From IMG/VR virus record IMGVR_UViG_3300042863_000202, positions 1 through 24,319 of that record: a stretch of DNA of 24,319 nt; one strand, written 5' to 3'. Below the pieces are notes generated by a model that searched no databases, was not told where the DNA came from, and saw nothing but the letters and a program-made list of their open reading frames with translations. Every line of letters starts with the position of its first letter. Positions within the stretch are counted from its first letter, which is position 1. Made by a program: the position numbers and the translations under genes. This DNA comes from a virus. Shown here piece after piece: positions 21,543 through 24,319 of this stretch.

Positions 21543-21938
21543 TTAGCTATAGAAGTCTTGTGCTTCCTTTGGTGTAGCTGGTCTAAAACCCTCCTCTTTA
21601 TCAAAGATCGCTTGTGCTACGTCTGAAGACATTGCTACAAATGGGTGCGCTTTGGTGAATGTTTTTCCCATAATATCATAACGGAAGTTTTCTCTAGTCA
21701 TTCTAACAAGAACCATATCGTCTGTGATTTTCTGGTTCTTATCAAATCTAGGAAGGACTTCAATTTCTTCCGCCTCTTCCTCAATATTTTTAATTGTTTG
21801 TTCGTACACTGCCCATGTTACGCCTTCTTCTGCTAGGGCTGCAATAATATCGTTCTTGTTCTTTAAGCTGGTTGTTTCAACTGCAAAGTCCTCTGCAATT
21901 TTTTTTAGTTCTGCTACCTTTAGGGTGTCGAATGACAT
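21543..21938 (-). CDS. Small head protein with N-terminal SAP/HeH-like helix-hairpin-helix
   Basis: A 131-residue protein with AGGAG 8 bases before ATG. Residues 1-45 (LKVAELKKIAEDFAVETTSL; NKNDIIAALAEEG) match the pattern of SAP/HeH/Rho-N type two-helix domains, which bind nucleic acid or protein and are common on small proteins encoded after phage capsid genes. A short acidic linker follows, then a compact C-terminal part (DDMVLVRMTRENFRYDI; GKTFTKAHPFVAMSSDVAQA; EGFRPATPKEAQDFY). It is the first gene of the connector operon, with its own promoter. It could be a capsid-associated or connector-associated protein; the precise role is unknown. Confidence 0.65.
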   Translation of the reverse strand: MSFDTLKVAELKKIAEDFAVETTSLKNKNDIIAALAEEGVTWAVYEQTIKNIEEEAEEIEVLPRFDKNQKITDDMVLVRMTRENFRYDIMGKTFTKAHPFVAMSSDVAQAIFDKEEGFRPATPKEAQDFYS

Positions 21939-21967
21939 CTTATATTCTCCTTTTTCTAGGTCAATTA

Positions 21968-21996
21968 ATTATAGCATTAGTAAATTAAAATGAGAA
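21968..21996 (-). promoter_or_regulatory. Extended -10 promoter for the connector operon
   Basis: TGC-TATAAT (21976-21968) is a perfect extended -10 element; TTCTCA (21996-21991, 4 of 6) is at the 17-base spacing and shares bases with the 3' arm of the capsid terminator. Predicted start near 21961 gives a leader of about 23 bases with AGGAG. Confidence 0.68.
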
Positions 21997-22023
21997 GCCC
22001 CCAAAATTAATTGGGGGCCTCTC
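21992..22023 (-). terminator. Strong terminator after the major capsid gene
   Basis: GAGAGGCCCCCAA (22023-22011) pairs with TTGGGGGCTTCTC (22004-21992) over 13 bp with one G-T pair and a 6-base TTAATT loop, followed by ATTTTAATTT. The stem is long and GC-rich in the middle. A short GGATT-A-AATCC palindrome lies between it and the capsid stop codon. Confidence 0.82.
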
Positions 22024-22042
22024 TTGCGGATTTAATCCTAAA

Positions 22043-23092
22043 TTATGAAGCTACTTTTACGTTCTTCACTACGACCCAAGCATCTGCTTGTTCGATCTGG
22101 ACGCCAACACGAGTATACATTGTGTACTCAATTGAGTCCTTACGTGGCCAGAAGAAACGGTAAACAGTTACATCACGCTTAATTCCAACAACTACGTTGT
22201 TAGGGAATGTTAAGTGGATATCTCCGTGGTTTCCTGTCTCTCCTGAATAGTCGCCGTCCTGTGCTTCGTTTAGAAGTGGAACTTCAACAATTGGAATACC
22301 AAATGCATAAGGTGCTACGTAACCTGCTGGTCCTGAGACTGGCTGTACATCACCACGGATGATGCTTGAAGCAATATCCTGTGGAATTGTCTGGTTAGTA
22401 CCAATGCTGTTTGCATATAGGAAGTCCTGGATCAAGTTTGATCCAACTAGGAAGCGAAGGTCTGCACGACGCTGCTTGTACTTACGTGGAAGATCCTTTA
22501 GTGCAGAGTTAAATGCTGCACGAGAAATTGCTGCTCCACCGTGATCTACAACGTGACCGTATGACTTAGCCTTCTTTACAACACCATCAAATGCCTTGTA
22601 TAGGTTATCTGATGATAGTGATGTGTTACCGTTTAGGATAACATCTTCAATGTCGTTTCCTGCCTGTGTTGCCATCATTCTGGCAATATGATCTTCTAGA
22701 TCTGGACCTTCAATGTTGTCTTCTAGAGACTCTGTTGAAAGTTCCCAATCCAAGCGAAGCTTCTTTGTTGTCAAAGAAATCTTTGAGAATGAGACCGCTG
22801 AGTTGCCACCAGTTTGATCAGCTTCGGTTGCTAGAACCATAAGCTTCTCTCCTACTGACATACGATCAATCTCTGTTGTATCTGCTCTCATTCTTACTGT
22901 ACGGGCGACTTTACCAATTACGGTTGCATCGAACATATAGTCAAGGAAGCGAGCTGATTGCTCTGGGTTAAGGAGTCCACCTTCACCCTCAGAGCCAATG
23001 TGTACTCCAGTAGTAGCTACTGCAGCACCTGTCATATTACCTGTAACTGCTGTGTTAGCAGCTACTGACTTTTCTAATAATTCATTGCTCAT
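22043..23092 (-). CDS. Major capsid protein, HK97 fold
   Basis: A 349-residue protein with an AGGTAGGTG site upstream, 20 bases after the protease/scaffold gene. After a flexible Ala/Thr/Gly-rich N-terminus come LLNPEQSARFLDYMFDATVI (N-arm helix), VARTVRMRADTTEIDRM (E-loop region), LRLDWELSTESLEDNIEG and DLEDHIARMMATQAGNDIED (spine helix), FLVGSNLIQDFLY (P domain), FGIPIVEVPLL and a final RVGVQIEQADAWVVVKNVKV strand; this order is that of HK97-fold shells. The N-terminal region is too short for a full delta/scaffold domain, consistent with scaffold being supplied by the preceding gene. Codons favour CGT, GAC, TAC, AAC and GTC, as for a very abundant protein. A strong terminator follows. Confidence 0.92.
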   Translation of the reverse strand: MSNELLEKSVAANTAVTGNMTGAAVATTGVHIGSEGEGGLLNPEQSARFLDYMFDATVIGKVARTVRMRADTTEIDRMSVGEKLMVLATEADQTGGNSAVSFSKISLTTKKLRLDWELSTESLEDNIEGPDLEDHIARMMATQAGNDIEDVILNGNTSLSSDNLYKAFDGVVKKAKSYGHVVDHGGAAISRAAFNSALKDLPRKYKQRRADLRFLVGSNLIQDFLYANSIGTNQTIPQDIASSIIRGDVQPVSGPAGYVAPYAFGIPIVEVPLLNEAQDGDYSGETGNHGDIHLTFPNNVVVGIKRDVTVYRFFWPRKDSIEYTMYTRVGVQIEQADAWVVVKNVKVAS

Positions 23093-23112
23093 ATATTTTC
23101 ACCTACCTTTGT

Positions 23113-24319
23113 TTATCTAATTAATTCGTTTACGGAACCGAGGAAAGAACCGTTCCATTTTGATTTCTTTATTGTACTTACTTCCTGAGACCCGCCAAGG
23201 TCTGAGGACTTCTTAATTGCAGTCTCACCTTCTACTGCATCGACACGCTTTTGTACGCCATCAATCGTGTTTCTGATATCTTCAACAGCCTTTGAAAGGA
23301 CTGCGTGTTGTTCTGCTAGCTCTGTGATTCGGCCATCAATGCTCTTGCTGAAAGTTTCAACTGTTTCTGTAACAGTCTTAACCTGCGCTGCATTTGCATC
23401 TGTAGCCTTGCTTAGAGTTTCTGAGAAAAAGCCTTTAAGATCGCCCAACATCTTTGCAAAATCAGGTTCATCAACCTCAACTTCTGATACGTCGGCTGCT
23501 TTTTCCAGAGTTTCAGCAGAAGCGTCTGCTACTGCATCTTCTGCAGGAGCTTCTTCAGCAGCTGGTGTTTCTTCAACAACAGGTGCTTCTTCAACAACAG
23601 TCTCTTCAACTGTAGTGTTTTCTGTATTTTCTGACACTTCATTACCTCCTTCTGCGTTTGCCTGTTTTGCAATTGTTTGTGTTTCAGGCAACGTGGATCT
23701 TGACTTGTATAAATCAAGAATTCTATCTATCTCTTTTGACTTGTTTACATCTGATGATTCTACCCAACCGATTAAAGTTGCTGGCTTACCAGAAATTGGT
23801 GAATCTAATGTCTTGTCTGTTGATACAAAAACAGAGTTACTTTCTTCGCAATAGAAAATATTTTCTGTAACTACATCTGCCGCCATACCTTTAAATATCA
23901 TCTGTCCGTTCATCTTCTCAATTGATAAGATGTTGCACAGTTCATTTGCTGGTGAATCTACAATTGAAAGTTCAACTAGTTCATAGTCTTTAATGAAACG
24001 AACTGTCTCACCATTTGACTTGTTAACTTCGTTGTCTGATTCTAAAATTTTTCCGCCGATTGAAAATCCTGCTAGGGTGCCATCTAAAACCTTTTCCCAT
24101 GTGTCTTGTGCGCCTTTTGAAATATAAGATGTAACATAAACACCGTTATAGAAAGCTTTTGAAATTGGGTCATAGAAAGTTTCTGGCTTAAATGATACAA
24201 CCTTGCCAACTGCAAGTGGCTGATGCATTTCTCTTAGATTTCCACGGAATCTTTCAAATGCTTTCATGCTGGCCTCTGCTGTAACTACATCGCCAGTTTG
24301 ATCAATATTGTCTAGTGTT
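23113..24319 (-). CDS. Prohead protease (XkdF-like) fused to a scaffold-like coiled coil; 5' end beyond window
   Basis: The frame is open to the right edge; residues before Met at 24267 (NIDQTGDVVTAEASMKAFER) belong to the same protein, since D-x-x-G-D-x-V begins this family's fold, so the true start is outside. The protease part shows REMHQPLAVGKVV (His), WEKVLDGTLAGFSIGG and YELVELSIVDSPANELC (Ser), the pattern of XkdF-type phage serine proteases. Downstream is an acidic Glu/Val/Ala/Pro linker (about 23,640-23,450), then a long coiled coil (FSETLSKATDANAAQVKTV to VQKRVDAVEGE) and a basic C-terminus KKSKWNGSFLGSVNELIR. That second half resembles a scaffold: coiled coil plus a terminal shell-binding tail. 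The fusion would place maturation protease and scaffold in one chain, next to the capsid gene. Confidence 0.85.
   Translation of the reverse strand, partial: TLDNIDQTGDVVTAEASMKAFERFRGNLREMHQPLAVGKVVSFKPETFYDPISKAFYNGVYVTSYISKGAQDTWEKVLDGTLAGFSIGGKILESDNEVNKSNGETVRFIKDYELVELSIVDSPANELCNILSIEKMNGQMIFKGMAADVVTENIFYCEESNSVFVSTDKTLDSPISGKPATLIGWVESSDVNKSKEIDRILDLYKSRSTLPETQTIAKQANAEGGNEVSENTENTTVEETVVEEAPVVEETPAAEEAPAEDAVADASAETLEKAADVSEVEVDEPDFAKMLGDLKGFFSETLSKATDANAAQVKTVTETVETFSKSIDGRITELAEQHAVLSKAVEDIRNTIDGVQKRVDAVEGETAIKKSSDLGGSQEVSTIKKSKWNGSFLGSVNELIR

Noticed and set aside
23267-23854. Long plus-strand open frame of 195 codons
   Set aside because: It is antisense to the protease/scaffold gene, Ser/Ala/Val-rich as expected from reading acidic and coiled-coil codons backwards, and has no ribosome binding site or family resemblance.
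1-24319. tRNA genes, CRISPR arrays, insertion sequences, integrase or attachment sites
   Set aside because: No cloverleaf, regular spaced direct repeats, transposase motifs or recombination genes were seen; the window is filled by structural genes.

Overview
This window is the head-to-tail structural region of a tailed double-stranded DNA phage with siphovirus organisation. Every supported gene lies on the minus strand, so transcription runs from high to low coordinates. Gene order is the classic one: prohead protease with scaffold (cut by the right edge), HK97-fold major capsid protein, head-tail connector, neck and tail-terminator genes, major tail tube protein, a tail assembly chaperone with a programmed frameshift, a giant tape measure protein, tail-tip/hub proteins, fibre proteins, and a metallophosphoesterase cut by the left edge. 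The DNA is AT-rich, several genes start with TTG, and both sigma70-type and extended -10 promoters are visible. The chaperone and minor-tail sequences resemble those of actinobacterial phages, so an AT-rich actinobacterial (possibly aquatic) host is a reasonable but unproven inference.

Head region (18,836-24,319): protease/scaffold and capsid genes are adjacent. The capsid gene is followed by a strong hairpin terminator and a new extended -10 promoter. That promoter starts a five-gene connector operon: SAP-like head protein, gp6-like adaptor, small neck protein, gp10-like protein and tail terminator. Tail region (739-18,729): the tube gene has its own promoter candidates and a terminator. A third promoter starts the chaperone/tape measure operon, which continues with overlapping stop/start codons through the hub, tip and fibre genes. 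Left end (1-738): a strong promoter, an inverted repeat over its -10 box and a hairpin-U6 terminator precede the metallophosphoesterase.

The most unusual content is inside the 2,433-residue tape measure protein. Between recurring Gly/Met-rich linker motifs sit two inserted globular segments. The second (about residues 1290-1515) carries the Arg, Ser-x-Ser and Glu-x-Glu signature of an R-S-E class ADP-ribosyltransferase; the first (about 985-1209) is unrecognised. This suggests a tape measure protein that also delivers enzymatic cargo during genome ejection. Other notable points are a textbook CCCAAAC slippery site with a nested stimulatory stem-loop in the chaperone gene, an otherwise easily missed 51-residue coiled-coil gene at 1519-1674, a possible leaderless promoter at 5,686, and a repeated terminator-then-promoter design that separates the capsid and tube genes from their neighbours.
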